Notes: generated from the letters alone by a model not told the origin. Positions 9,803-21,944 are shown, counted from the first letter of the stretch. The stretch is DNA of 64,000 nt from Sternotherus odoratus (GCA_032164245.1 JAVMKO010000020.1:6165206-6229205), one strand, 5' to 3'. Numbers and translations are program-made.

Positions 9803-12800
9803 TAATTAAATAAATCAAACTTGAAATAATATTTATTGAATTAGGTCTCTTGAGTGGCACTTAGCGACAGAGCCTAGCCAGTGGGATACATTGCCTGAGA
9901 CACTAGCTGGAGGCAGCCTGAAGAGGTTAGGAGAAATAATAATGCCTTCCAGGGACGATGGAGGAGGTGCACTCTCTGGTAGCCTTTGCTACTCTTCCAG
10001 GACTAGATTGTTTTCTCTGTGTGTGTGAGAGAGACAGAGAATTGTTGCTGGCAAAGTCTGCTTGCAAAACTACGATTTCCCCTTGAGCAAAAAGAGAATT
10101 GAGACTGTGTCCTTGGGAAACAAACCAACTGCACGAGTGAACCAATGCCAAAGGAAATGGGCCCCTGGGAACGAAGTGGATTTTTATGGGTTTTAGAAAA
10201 GATGTAAAAAAATGTTCTCAATGGGGACAGGATACGGATTGGGAGAAGATCTACAGGTTATGGAGGGATCAAAAGTATGTTCTTTCATGAAACTAGCTGC
10301 AATGCATGTGCTGTAGCAAAACCTCTGGTACAGGGGTCTGAGGCTCAGGGCACTGCAGGTGTGCATCTTAATTGGATGTGTCATTGGGCAGGAGGGGGAA
10401 GCAGATAGGAAGTGTGGAGAGTGTATTCACACTGAAGAACTGATCAAGATGCTGAACTTGGCATTCTGCAAAAGAAAAGCTGAGCTACTTATCCCTGAGC
10501 TGGAGCCTTTGTTACAGTCACATCTACTCCCTTCCAATGGGACTTGTCAGCGTCGTATCAGAGTACATGGCCAGGTTAAAGGTTCATCCTTTATTCCTAG
10601 AATATGGAGCTCTCCTCTTTGGTTTCTCCTAGTGAGAGAACTGGTGATTGGTTCCTTCTAAATTGGGGCAAAGCTATTTTCAGAATTCCTGTGCACCTAC
10701 AGCTGATGTGCTTAGCAACCCTGATGAACAAGGCCTTGGGTTTTATTGCTTGGGGAATCTTTAGTTGCAACAGATGTCTCGCGCCACGTATCTTCACGGC
10801 CGTGAAAATTGGTTTTCGCCTCTTCTCCTGCCCTGCCCCGTGGTTTCCTTTGAACTCTGAGATCCCCCTCTAAGACTCCCTTCTAATTACAACTATGCCA
10901 AGAGTTTTATAATAACTTGCATCAGTGCAATAGGGACTGGAGAGAATCATGGTCTGTTAGAGAGTGGAATAGTTTCTCCAAGGGAATAATATTATTTGTG
11001 GTTTGCAGTTATCTAGCACAGCGCAGCAGGGATTTGAGAGCACTTGGCAACCGTTAATGAACGTAGCCTCATGACACTGCTGTGAGAGAGGGAGGTGTGC
11101 TCCCATTTTATAGAGGGGAGAATTGAAGCACAAAGAGCTGATGTGACTCAACCTTTTGAGGGGTGTGTTTCACCATTGCCATGTGCCATTAAAATGCTGC
11201 CAGGATGATTTGCTAGTGTGTTACTCACTTTGCACTGGTGCGAATGACCCCCGAAAGTGCAGGGAAATAGTGGATCAGGCCCAGGAAGTCTGTGGCGCTA
11301 GGCAAATTACAAAACTCCCAGTCCTGTGCCTCACCTACCCTTTTTTTTCTCAAGTGCTAGAAGCCCCAACACTTGAGTCATTGAACATCAGACTAGATCT
11401 TCGTGGGATTGAACAGCCCTGCATTCCACAATCTACAGCTGGGCTCCCCGGATGGCACTAGAATAAGAGTTCCTGATCGTGGGAAATATCGTCGGGCCTC
11501 AGTCATTCTTCGTAGATATAAGGACCAGAGAGGATTTCCGGGATTTGCTCATTTAGAGCGTTACTTGCGATGATTCAGATGAAACGCCAGCTCCAGAGAC
11601 CCATTTTCCACCTTAAAATGCACACGGTCTGCATGATTAAACAGGAGAGAGCTGTGTTTCCACCTATGAGCTGCATCACCTCATTTAGTAACAAATGGAG
11701 AACAAATTGATTAGAAACTACTTTCTAATGATGCACTCAGAGCAATAGGGAGGGGAAAAAACCCAATTTGAATTGAATTATACAAGAAAACAAATACAGC
11801 CTATGGACTGGATGTGGAGCCACTTTCCAGCTTCACATTTGGGGGAGGGGCGCATCCCTAGAGCCCCCTCCATGGGAAGAAAAGAACAGAGAACCCATCC
11901 AGACCAACACATGGCCAGCAAAGGAGGTACTGCGTAGGGGGAGTGCAGAAACTCAGAGCATGGATTCCTAGCATCTTGTGCCATGAATGAGCAGAGTCCC
12001 AGTGCTTCAGTTGTGTTTGGGGCCTTTCTGGACTGGAGGATGATCAGGCAGCATGTGGATATTTTAAGATGTTCTCCTGAGATGTGGTTTTCTTTAGGCG
12101 ATCTCCATTTCCCCCCCTCTCCTGGATTAATATGAAAAACGTGTATGTGTGTATATAAATAAAATGCCTAGCTACACATACACACCAGAGGCTTCTCTGG
12201 GGTAAACTGGCATTATACTATTAATTTCAATGGCATACACTAATTTACCCTAGTCGAGGATCTCATCCTTATCCTTTTTTGGAGAGAAGGCTACAAAGGC
12301 CTGATTAAAACATAAGGAATTCTGTGCTAGTTGTAGATGCCTTAAGGGATGAAGGAATGGATAATGAAAACAAGAGAAACTGTTTTGTCAGTTGCTAAAG
12401 AACAGATCATTGCAGTGAGCACTATTACAGCTGGAATTACTGCGCCATTGATCAAAGATATTAAAAGTGAGAGAAAACAGCTGGGTCTTTCCTCTGCAGC
12501 AGGAAACCTTGGCAAAAAGCTTGGCACATGTCATTCCACCTTAAGATCAACAGGAAGAAAATGTTCAGCAGAGAACCGAGGGAAAGAGGAGGAACCATTT
12601 AAAGCTGATGGATGGGCCTTCAGGAAACACCAGAGAATGAAAGAATTATTGGGAAGATACAGAGAGTGTGGAATTCACTCCCATACAGATGGCCAGCATA
12701 AGGACTTACGTGGTGCATAGATTTCTGTACAGGGATGAATTTCACCCGTGGGGTTTTGATATAGCTTGGGTGAGAAAGTGAGAAGCTCAGCCAAGGTATT

Positions 12801-14640
12801 ATGCCTTCGCTGCAGGCCTGGTCTGCATGGCCGCTCATGTAGAAGTACCTGTGCTTGCTGTACTTCAGCTGGCTTGCTAAAAAGAGATGTGAGGATGCAG
12901 AAGTGTGGGCATCAATGTGGGCTGCACAGGTGAGTACACACCTGGAGGCACAGGTGGGCTTATACAGCCAGTGTGTGGCATCTTCACTTCTGTTGTTAGT
13001 GAGCTAGCTAGAGTAGAGATGGCCGGGGTATATCTGCCTGGGCTGCCTTGCATCCCCCCACTACAGCGTAGAGGTTCCCTTCAAGCAGAGATGAACTGTA
13101 CTGAGTAGGGCAGGCAAGTCCATAGGCTTGCCTAGTGTGAGTTCATCATTATTTCAATAGAGGGCAAATATGTGTCTTAAGTATAAGTGTGTGTCTTAAG
13201 TCCCATTAAAGTTAATTAAGCTAGAGGTTCAAAATGGGCTTATGCTCTTTGCTGAATGATGGTGACTTCAGGACTATGATAAGGATATGATAAGGACTCA
13301 TTCCGGGTTCATGTTGATCAGCAGCCAAATTCTGTTGTCTCACTCATGTAAATAGTCCCATTAACTTAAATCCACAAACCATCTTGGACTTTTCTTAATG
13401 ATCTATCTTTAATCTGGAATTAAAAGAAAATATAAAAATAGAATATAAGCATATAGAAAAGTGTACCAATCTGTTACATACCTAGAATGCTGCAAAGCCC
13501 CGGCAGCCTATCCAAAGGAAATATTGAGCGAACATTATTTTCAGCAAAATAAAACAGCAGTAACGCCAAATAATTACATGGATCAGAAAGAAACCCCGGG
13601 AGAAACCAAAAATCTTGACCATATTGAAACAACTGCTAGAAATAGTGGGAGAGCTGGCAAACAAACGAAGTAAATTAGTCATAGAGGTCTATGCAACTCT
13701 AGGACAGGAGTCTGAGACTAATTCTTGCCTAACTTGTCATGGGTGTAAAATGTCACCAGAACAGAATTAGCCATTCATCACCCTGGTGAATGAATCAAGC
13801 CCCAGAATAGAATACAAAGATGTAGTGAGTTACTCACATGGGCAGCAACTTAAAATGAAAGGTGAAAGTAAAAGAGACATAAAAATAAAATGTGTTCTCA
13901 CTTCCCATGCAGCCCAGACAAAAGAAACTAATACAGTTTTTCTCTCTCTGATTCATTCCTGAAACAAACTGAGTGGAAAGATAGCCAAGGCAGGCAGTGT
14001 TTTGGGCTCAAGTCTCGGTCATTTGCACTGGAGTAAATCAGGAATGCCTCGGTTATGATCAGTGGCGTTGCAGAAGTAAACTCATGTCCATGAGAGGGCC
14101 CTTTAAGGCAATTTACATTGTCACTATTAAGCAGAGATGAACAGGAAACACTGTGTCAAGCCACTCCCCAGGGGTGACTGGCATCTTGGCCCCAAACTGG
14201 GGATGAACTGGGGACCATGGATATGAGTATCTACTGGAGTGACTGGGATTTTTTTGAGTGCGTGTTTTTTTCCATTGGAAAATGCCAATTCATCAAAACA
14301 AGAACATTTGGGAGAAATGTACCTCTGTCCACCAATGCTCATGATGAAGGTTTCTCACATCCAGAGGGAATTTCTCTGGGGAAGGAGAGGGACCCCAGAA
14401 TAGCTAATAGTCTGGTATTGACATAGATTTGGGGGAGATACAGACTAAAGTCCCTGCTCTGATTTGGAGCAGGGTTTTGAACCTGGGTCTCCTACATCTT
14501 GGGTGAATGCCCTAATCATCATCTGGGTCTGCCCCAATGAATAGTTCATTATTTATACAAAGTGGAACAGCTGCAGTAGGAGAGACTGACTTTCTACCCC
14601 AGTGGTTAAGGCTCTCATTGGAGATATCAAAATTATGCTT
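9803..14640. other. No recognised gene; scattered old repeats
   Basis: Open frames at 10359..10661 and 12349..12720 show no domain, no relative that I recognise and no splice or Kozak context to support them. Short MIR-like fragments are likely near 11085..11160 ('tcccattttatagaggggagaa') and 14450..14530 ('gaacctgggtctcctac'). Confidence 0.45.
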
Positions 14641-14677
14641 ATCCTGCAGTATTTACTCAGCCAAAGCAGGAGCCACC

Positions 14678-15810
14678 ATGCAAGCAGCCCTGCTGGAAGC
14701 CCTGGAGCGGAGCAATTCACAGAGGCTGGCGACAATCACGCATCACCCTGAGATGACAGAGCGCTGATTCTGGGCCCAGCAAACAAGCACTGACTGGTGT
14801 TACCGCCTAGTTATGCAGCTATGGGATGCCGAGCAGGGGCTGCAGAACTTTCGAATGTGCAAGGCCACTTTCCTGAAACTGTGCGAAGAGCTTTCCCAGC
14901 CCTGAAGCGCAGCAATAGTAAAATGAGAGCTGCTGTGATTGTGGAGAAGCGCGTGGCGATAGTCTGTGGAAGCTTGCACTGCCAGACTGCTACTGGTTAG
15001 TGGGGAACCAATTCAAAGTGGGTATATCCACCATGGGTCCAAGTTGCCAAGGCAATCAATAGACTTCTGCTAAGAAGGGTAGTGACTCTGGGCAACGTGC
15101 CAGACAGAGTGAATGATTTTGCCCTGAAGGGGTTCCCTAACTGTTGCGGGGTGATGCATATCCCTTGGCACCAGACTCCCTTGCCAAAGAGTATGTAAAC
15201 CGAAAGGGGTACGTCTCAATATTGTTGCAAGCACAGCGGTTTCACTGACATCAATGTGGGATGGGCGGGAAAGGTGCACGATGCACGCATCTTTAGGAAC
15301 CCCGGCCTGGTCAGAAAGCTGCAAGCAGGAACTTTCTTTCCAGACTACAAAATAACCATTGGTGAGGTTGAAATGCCAATCGTGATCCCAGGAGACTCAG
15401 CCTACCCCTTGCTTCCCTGGTTCATGAAGCTGTACACAGGCAGCCTGGACAGCAGTAAGGAGCCTTTCAACCATAGGGTGAGCAAGTGCAGAATGGTGGT
15501 GGAATATGCCTTTGGATATTTAAAAGCCCACTGACATAGTTTGCTCACTGGGTTAGACCTCAGTGAAAGCAATATCCTCATTGTTGTGGCTGTGTGCTCC
15601 CTAATATCTGTGAAACAAAGGGAGCTACGTTTCCAGTGGCGTGGGGCATTAAGGCAGATTGCTTGGCAGCCAGACACCAGGGCAATAAGAAGAGCATATC
15701 GAGGTGCACTGTGTCTCTGTGAGGCTCTGAAAACTAGTTTCATCACAGTGATACTTGTGTGTTGTTCCTTAGCAAGCTGTCCCTTCATTGCATGTACTCC
15801 CCTATAAGCT
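14678..15810 (+). pseudogene. Harbinger DDE transposase pseudogene
   Basis: The protein would cut and reinsert the element using a DDE active site. In order, the sequence shows an N-terminal piece from an ATG at 14678 (stop after 29 codons), a segment around 14830..15000 with the helix-turn-helix-like region typical of the family (SPALKRSNSKMRAAVIVEKRVAIV), then DSLAKEYVNRKGY near 15168. A one-base frameshift follows near 15230, after which the frame 15256..15534 has HDARIF, the catalytic GDSAYPLLPW and the VEYAFGYLKA segment with the last acidic residue. Several in-frame stops and at least two frameshifts make it inactive. HARBI1, the domesticated host relative, is unlikely because this copy sits in a transposon and is broken. 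Confidence 0.85.
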
Positions 15811-16141
15811 ACTTCCATTGTGTGCTGAGTGAATCAAGAGACTTTTCTCCTCAATCCATTTTTTATGCTCACAAACACAGAGATACATCAAAGAAAAGTA
15901 AGATAATCTGGAGCAGAGGGTGTAAAAACACCAGGCGGGAGTAGAGGGAGAAACAAGGACAGCTTGCTTACAACTGCACTGCAGTAGCAATACAAGATGT
16001 GAGAACGCGTGTCGTCTGGTCCTTGTCCATTCCCCTGGAGTTGAATGCATGGGATACTGGACTTCCCCCACCGCCCCCACATCCTAGGACATCAGGGAGA
16101 AGAGGATGTGGAACTCGGTGATGATGGCAGCAGGTTCAGAA

Positions 16142-17922
16142 TCAGCTGCAGCAGGACTGTAGCATCGCAGCTGCCTTTTTTTGAATCTCAGCCAGACGCC
16201 TTAACATGTCTGTTTCCTCCCTCTTAATCTGCACCATTTCATCCCGCATGTCATGCTCGTGTTCCCTGCATGCTCTCCTGTCCGTGATGTCATTATGCAG
16301 GCTGTCAGGCAGTGCAGTCTTCCATGTGCTGAGCTCCGTCTTGTCACTCTCGGGGGTATGCATTAACTCCTTGAACATGTCCTCCTGAGTTTTATTTTTC
16401 CGCCTTCTAATCTGGGGAAGTCTCTGTCCCGGCGTGGACAAGGTTTCAGCTGCAAAAGAATACAAAGCACAAGGGTAGCACTGACAGTGCAGACATTGTT
16501 TCTGGTGCAAGGTTAAATCTTTTTATAAAAGAAACACCCCTCAATGCTCTTCCCTGCAAGCCACAACATAAGCAGAACCACTGGTTACTGCAAGAGTTGG
16601 CTTGCTGCTCCAGCCGTGGTAAGGTCATGAGGCAGGGGCAAGAGATCTTGTGCTGCAGCTTTTATTAAGACATCCTTGGGATCAATGGTTCCAACCTCAG
16701 AACAGCCCCCTTTCCCATAACAACCTGGATGGTGCTTAAGGACAGCCACCAGCATAAAGCCCCGCAAATGGTTTCATTGTTACGAAAGCGGCACTGGGTT
16801 GGGGCGGAAGGGAGACAAACAGAAAACGCTGCCCCTTCTTTAAATGCTGGCTGCAATACGGAGTGATCCCTTCCAACCACAGCCAGGGCATGCTCGGGAA
16901 AGCATAGTTTTGTGACCCAGAATTCGCCAAACAGGGGCCGACTACGTATTAAATTGCTTGCGGTTTAAGGTGTGCCATGTAAAATTTCCCCCGTTTCCCC
17001 TCGGTAACTATATGTGATGTCACTCTTCTGAGGGTAACAGGCAGAAAGGAAGCAGATGCTGCAAGCGTCTGGTTACAGACCTGGTCCTTATGCTGCGTGC
17101 CGCAAAGATGCCAGCAGGGTTAATACTGGAGTGGCACAGGACAGTGTCCTACTGTGGCAGACTAAATAAGGCAACCCTTCCCAGAAACCTTCTGCAAAGG
17201 ATTGCAGAGTACCTCCATGAAAGCTTCTAGAGATCTATTATGTGCCATCCCCAGGCACATAAATAGTCTTTTTCGAGAGTACCCTCTGCAGAGCTGGAAT
17301 GGCCACCGATAACCCCTATCCCAATGTTAAAAATCAGACTCAACATTAAAAAGAATAACATGTGACCCCTACAGTTTGATTAGAAATGTGTACTCACCAG
17401 AGTTGCCTACCCTGGCCTCGTGTTCCACCGCCAGCTTGTCCTGTGAGGGGATGGGCTCCAGAGTTTAAAAAAAGTTTCTTGGCATCAGGGGAGAATGGAT
17501 CCGCTGCTTGCCTGCTGCATATTTTCCTCTTCCTTGTCATCAACAATGTCCTTGTTGTTGCCCGAAGTTGCCCAGAACTCCTGGGAGGTATCCACAGAGC
17601 ATTTTGGGGTAGTGGTGGGGTTGCCACCTAGACGCACATACAGCTCCTCATAGAAGCAGCATGTCTGTGATTCAGAACCAGAGCGACTGTTTACCTCCCT
17701 TGTCTTCTGGTACACTTGCCAAAGCACCTTTATTTCCACATGGCATTGCCGGGTGTCCCTGGTGTAACCCTTCTCCTCCATGCCCTGCATGCTTTTGGCA
17801 TAGATGTCAGCATTTCTTCTGCTGGTTTGGAGCTCTGCCTGCACAGACTCCTCTCCTCACACAACAAGATCCACTTCCCGTGTGCTCCATGGTGGAGCAC
17901 ATTTGTGGCGTTGAGCATCCAT
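16142..17922 (-). pseudogene. Harbinger Myb/SANT-like partner pseudogene
   Basis: In PIF/Harbinger elements this second protein binds transposon ends and brings in the transposase. The start is an ATG at 17922 (MDAQRHKCAPPWSTREVDLV); PPWSTREV is the first helix of the Myb/SANT-like domain. A TGA at codon 22 interrupts it, then the same frame runs on through the domain (GYTRDTRQCHVEIK, then WQVYQKTREVNSRSGSE, then FYEELYVRLGG) and an acidic stretch to about 17490, where the frame shifts. The C-terminal part, 16510..16142, is a separate block rich in K/E with a predicted coiled coil (MVQIKREETDMLRRLAEIQ). It converges on the transposase. The host genes MSANTD and ZSCAN29 contain related domains, but this one is a transposon remnant. 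Confidence 0.8.
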
Positions 17923-18717
17923 GGTCAGCTGCACTGATGAGCGCTTCATGCCAATCAAAAAGGAAATGAAAATTCCAAAGTTCCTGGGGATTTAGCAGGT
18001 GGGCAGCTGTTTCCTGTGTACCTGGCAGAAGTGCAGTGGAGTTGAAAGTGCTCTCCAGAGTGGTCACAATGGAACACTGTGGGTTACCTCCTGGAGGCAT
18101 CTACACTTTCCCCATGTTGACACCTGGATGTTGAATCAAGCACAACACCTCTCATGGAGGTGGAGTACAGAAGTCAACTTTACAAGCCTTTTAGATCAGC
18201 AGAAGGGACTCAGTAATGTAGACACACATATTATTAACTTGACCGAACGTGACATATGTTGACCTAACTTTGGAGTGTAGAGCATGAATCTAAGGGGATG
18301 CACTGGAGTCTGGTTTTAGTGATGACATCCTGTAGTGATTACTCAGTTACATTTCTGTCTAACTTTATGACTACTATTTTGCCCTTCAGTCCAACCAGTG
18401 GGGAATTCAGATTTTAACAGTCAAATTGGCCATATTTTCCTTGGTTTTCCCTCATGCTTTGAAAGGGAAATACTTTTTGACAGTAAGCAGCAACTAGAAA
18501 ATGTAACTGCTTGTGGGCATGCCACTTAGAGAGCAATGTGACTGAACTCACTCTTGTGAAAACTTCTTCTCACCCCATTTGTGAAGATCCCAGTATGATG
18601 TATCATGATGTACTGATTCAGTTATCATATTCTTGTCAAGCCTTATGCGCATAGCTTGATTTCAGTGGATATTAATCACCCTTTGACTAGTGTCCTGGTG
18701 ATTATTTAATTTAAAAT

Positions 18718-19150
18718 CATGAGTGGTGTGGAGAAAGTGAATAAGAAAAGTTATTTACTTGTTCCCATAATATAAGGACTAGGGGACACCAGATGAAATG
18801 AATGGGCAGCAGGTTTAAAACAAATAAAAGATTCTTCTTCACACAGCGCACAGTCAACCTGTGGAACTCCTTGCCTGAGGAGGTTGTGAGGGCTAGGACT
18901 ATAACAGGGTTTAAAAGAGAACTGGATAAGTTCATGGAGTTAAGTCCATTAGTGGCTGTTAGCCAGGATGGGTAAGAAATGGTGTCCCTGTTGGTCACAA
19001 GGAGGTGATGGATGGCAGGAGAGAGATCACTGATACCTGTTCGGTTCACTCACTCTGTGGCACTTGGCATTGGTCACTGTTAGCAGACAGGATACTGGGC
19101 TGGATGGACCTTTGTTCTGACCCAGTACGGCCATTCTTCTGTTCTTATTA
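18718..19150 (+). mobile_element. CR1 LINE 3' fragment
   Basis: The sequence matches CR1 ORF2 C-terminus and 3' end. It includes 'ggtttaaaacaaataaaag', 'acctgtggaactccttgcc', and the terminal 'ctgggctggatggaccttt' with 'gacccagtacggccattct'. It is the same subfamily as the reverse-oriented copy at 61999..62700. Confidence 0.9.
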
Positions 19151-19932
19151 TTTACTTCTCCTCTCTGAATGTCAGAGCATGCCACATGTTCTTTTGTATA
19201 ACTAGGTACCATATAACACAATGAGATCTTAATAGGTAGGGTTCACAGGCATGCTGGTAATACAAATAAATAATAATATAACAACAACACCATAGCCACA
19301 TATATGCAAATGTAAATGATAAAATGTGTATACCAGCATTATCTTTTGTACCCTGCAGAAAGGGACACTCCCCACTCATTTGTGACCCAATAATATCTTT
19401 TCCCAGTCTAAGTGATGGGTTCCTAATTGTAACTACACAGAAAACAACACAAGCTGACAGAGATAAAGGAAAATAAAGAGGTGCAGATTGCAACTTGTTA
19501 GCAAAACACAAAACCATCTTGTGTGAGTTTGTTGCATTTTTATTTTTTAAAAGGTTATGAAGGGTGCATTTTCTGCATGTGACCCTAATTTCTTTTAAAA
19601 GCCAGAAATAATACAATTTACAGAGCAGTTTGGAACATGATGGCGTTGTGATAGAGAGTTTGCAAAAGCAGTTACCGGAGTACAACTCCCTCCCACGTCC
19701 AGCAGCTGATGGAATGATTTGTTAAGTGTTCAGTGTGGAAGGAACTGAATTATGCCAACAGCTTTTTAAATGATTCCGCTTACTCAGCTAAAGAGAAGGA
19801 ACATCTGGTTTCAAAACAGCAAAGTAGGCACATGGTCTATAGCTTAACCAGCTAGCTCGCTAGAAGGCAAGGGAGGGACAATTGATTGATGGGCAGTAGC
19901 CAATCTGTGGCAGATCTCAAGCCTTGGGAAAA

Positions 19933-20240
19933 GAATCATAGAACAGGAAGGGACCTCGAGAGGCCACCTAGTCCAGTTCCCTGCACTCATGGCAGGACTA
20001 ATTATTTTCTAGACCATCCCTGACAAGTGTTCATCCAACCTGCTCTTAAAAATCCCCAGTGATGGAGATTCCACAACCTCCCTCGGCAATTTATTCCAGT
20101 GCTTAACCACCCTGACACTTAGGAAGTTTTTCCTAATATCAGAACTAAACCTCCCTTGCTGCAATTTAAACCTATGACTCCTTGTCCTATGCTCGGAGGT
20201 TAGGAACAATTTTTCTCCCTCCTCCTTGCCACAACCTTTT
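19933..20240 (-). mobile_element. CR1 LINE 3' fragment in intron 1, beside the donor
   Basis: The reversed CR1 3' end starts at 'gaatcatagaac' and proceeds through 'tagtccagttccctgcact', 'ctgacaagtgttcatccaa' and 'cctatgactccttgtcc' to about 20240. Only some 40 bp separate its 5'-truncated edge from the splice donor of the receptor exon. It is antisense to LINE transcription but lies in the sense of the receptor gene. Confidence 0.9.
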
Positions 20241-20278
20241 CTGGACTGGGAAGGGTGGGGGTAAGCCCACTTGGACAG

Positions 20279-20284
20279 ACTTAC
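20279..20284 (-). other. Splice donor of receptor exon 1
   Basis: On the minus strand the coding sequence ...GGCTAGGCG is followed at once by gtaagt, the consensus 5' splice site. The split codon is phase 1 (G|GN, glycine), the expected position after the WLGG motif that closes exon 1 in QRFPR genes. Confidence 0.85.
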
Positions 20285-20627
20285 CGCCTAGCCACTCCGA
20301 GGAGACGTTCTGCAGGAGAGTGAAAGGGATGCAGAAGAAAGTGACCAGCAGGTCACTGCAAGCCAGGGAGCAGATGAAAATATTGGTGGCTGTCCTCATG
20401 GCTTTCCGCCGGATGATGATGTAGACCACTAGGCTGTTCCCCAGCAGGGCCAGGGTGAAGATGAAGATGTAGAGCACCAGGAAGGTAACCTTGGCACTGG
20501 GAGGCAGCTCTGGGATGTACACCAGGGGTCTGAGGCCGTAGGCGGCAATGAACTCTTCCCTGGTCATGTTGTGCTCCTGCAGGAGCCTGTTGAGCGCCTC
20601 GGGGGTCACGTTCAGCCTCCTCTCCAT
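20285..20627 (-). CDS. QRFPR-like: QRFP receptor-like GPCR, first coding exon
   Basis: This exon encodes 114 residues plus one base of a class A GPCR closest in my reading to the pyroglutamylated RFamide peptide receptor (GPR103), a plasma-membrane receptor that couples feeding and neuroendocrine signals to G proteins. Visible parts: an N-terminus with sequons at N6 and N20 and the LRPLVYIPELP segment; TM1 about residues 47-71 with GNSLV (N64 is position 1.50); the KAMRT intracellular loop; TM2 about 81-104 with LACSDLL (D92 is position 2.50); then LQNVSSEWLG. The start at 20627 has a perfect Kozak context (accATGG) and lines up with the family's usual start; an in-frame ATG at 20663 would add 12 residues. 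Similarity to vertebrate QRFPR is clear but looks too low for the one-to-one orthologue, so a QRFPR paralogue retained outside mammals is my best guess. Exons 2 onward (TM3-TM7) were not seen. Confidence 0.88.
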
Positions 20628-21070
20628 GGTGCTGATGGGAGCCCCGGGACATGGGGCGCTCACGCCGGAGCCTTGTCCTTGGTGCTGAATCCAGGAGTCC
20701 AGGCACCCGGTGCGCTCTCCATGGTGCTGGAGCCCCGAGTTGCTCCGCTCCCTCTGCGCTCCGGGCTCTGTTCACACCGGTGCCCGGTCTGCAGCGCCGG
20801 CTCAGCTCAGGGCTGCGGGGCCGGAGCGCTCTCCAGGGTGCTGAACCCGGGGGCGGCTCCGTGGCCCAGCCCTGTCCCTGGTACTGCTGCCCGCATCGGG
20901 CTTCTCTCCTGGATGCCCAGCTGTGTCTTCACTCCAGTGAACCAAACTGCAAGCGCCCTGGGGCTGAGACAGACCCCCCCCCCGCATCCACCACTGCCTG
21001 GGGCGAAGATAACCACCCTGGGGGCGGAGAAGAGTTCCCAAGCAGCTGCAGCTTGCCAGCGAGTTGTGCT
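20628..21070 (-). promoter_or_regulatory. GC-rich 5' region of the receptor gene
   Basis: Immediately upstream of the start codon the sequence becomes rich in G, C and CpG (for example 'gggggcggctccg' near 20849 and 'ccggctcagctcagggctgcggggccgg' region near 20797..20824), unlike the flanking DNA. This is the look of a CpG-island promoter plus 5' UTR. No TATA box is placed. Long frames on both strands here are composition artefacts. Confidence 0.5.
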
Positions 21071-21878
21071 GCTCGACTTGGCTGCTCTGCCGGCTGCTTT
21101 TCTCTGATCCGCGTCTCTCTCCTTCAGTAGCCTCGCTGCTGCGATTCCAAGACGTGTGTGATGCCTTATCTCTCCAGTTCTGGCAGCACTTTCTCCCTTC
21201 CTCCCAGGAGCAGGGAGACAGAGGGGGAACCGCATGCCCACCCCGAAACAGAAATTGCCGCATGGCACATCCCCAGGGTATGTCCAGGACTCCTGGGCTG
21301 ATGGGCCAGTTGGTGGCACCAGGAGTTTCCTCTGGGGCAGAGGAGATCACAGGCAAATGGCAGAGTAGGCGGCTGTCAGTCCTGGCCCATTAAACCTGCA
21401 AACCTCTTGAGTCCAATCAGAGAAAGAAAGCAGGGCTCGAATAATCTCTTCATCCAGTTAACCTCAAATGCCTCCACCATGGCCACATGCTTCCACCAGG
21501 GGCTTTTCTTGTGGCCACAGCTTCCTGGGCAGTGATTTGGCGAGGGGGGGAGGAGCAACAGCCCTTCCCCAGGGGCCACCAGCAGTGGTTGGGCTCCTCT
21601 GGAGACACACAAGCCAGAGGAGCAGGCAGTCAGTGAGTTCCCCACATTCCCCAGGGGAGGTGGGGTTGAGCTTCAGCCCTGGGATGGTGGGTGGCGGGGG
21701 CTTTGGGCTCTGTCCCTAGGCTCTGTCCTCTATAGGTGGAGCTTTGGGCTCCGTTTCACTCCCCATTACCTCTGCCCTCTACTGCCTCACCCAGTGCCCC
21801 ATCATCCTTGCCCCTTACTGCCTTTGTACCCCTCCCCATCCAGGGCTTAATTTGGCCTGGGCCTGCCAGGGCTGGCTG

Positions 21879-21944
21879 AGTAAGTCTGCTGTGAAAAGTG
21901 ATATTAAGAAACATACAAATATCACTTTTCACAGCAGACTTACT
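21879..21944. repeat. Perfect 27-bp inverted repeat (hairpin)
   Basis: Arms 21879..21905 and 21918..21944 are perfectly complementary over 27 bp (agtaagtctgctgtgaaaag, continuing gtgatatt) with a 12-nt loop. This could be the fused ends of a miniature DNA transposon or a young fold-back. A microRNA-like precursor is possible but has no supporting conservation data here. Confidence 0.85.

Larger units (their letters stand above)
14640..18285. mobile_element. Decayed Harbinger (PIF) DNA transposon
   Basis: The element carries the two genes typical of PIF/Harbinger transposons facing each other: a DDE transposase on the plus strand and a Myb/SANT-like DNA-binding partner on the minus strand. 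Both are broken. The right end probably lies at 'gacctaactttggagtgtag' near 18262..18281. I find no matching inverted terminus on the left, so that side is truncated or too diverged. Length is near 3.6 kb, close to a full-size Harbinger. Confidence 0.85.

Noticed and set aside
12349..12720. 123-codon plus-strand frame
   Set aside because: No recognised domain, no splice context, and its end resembles repeat-like sequence; not enough to call a gene.
19152..19685. 177-codon minus-strand frame, rich in Cys and Tyr
   Set aside because: A/T-rich non-repeat DNA, first part overlaps a CR1 end; no family resemblance or helix pattern consistent with a membrane protein.
1..20278. Downstream exons (TM3-TM7) of the receptor
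   Set aside because: I looked on the minus strand for sequences encoding the usual KMVPFVQ and CIAVERHQG segments and found none; short exons could be missed by eye.
20353..21356. Frames of 140-184 codons on both strands around the receptor start
   Set aside because: Stop-poor GC-rich promoter and exon sequence. Only the frame 20627..20285 matches a family and has splice and start context.
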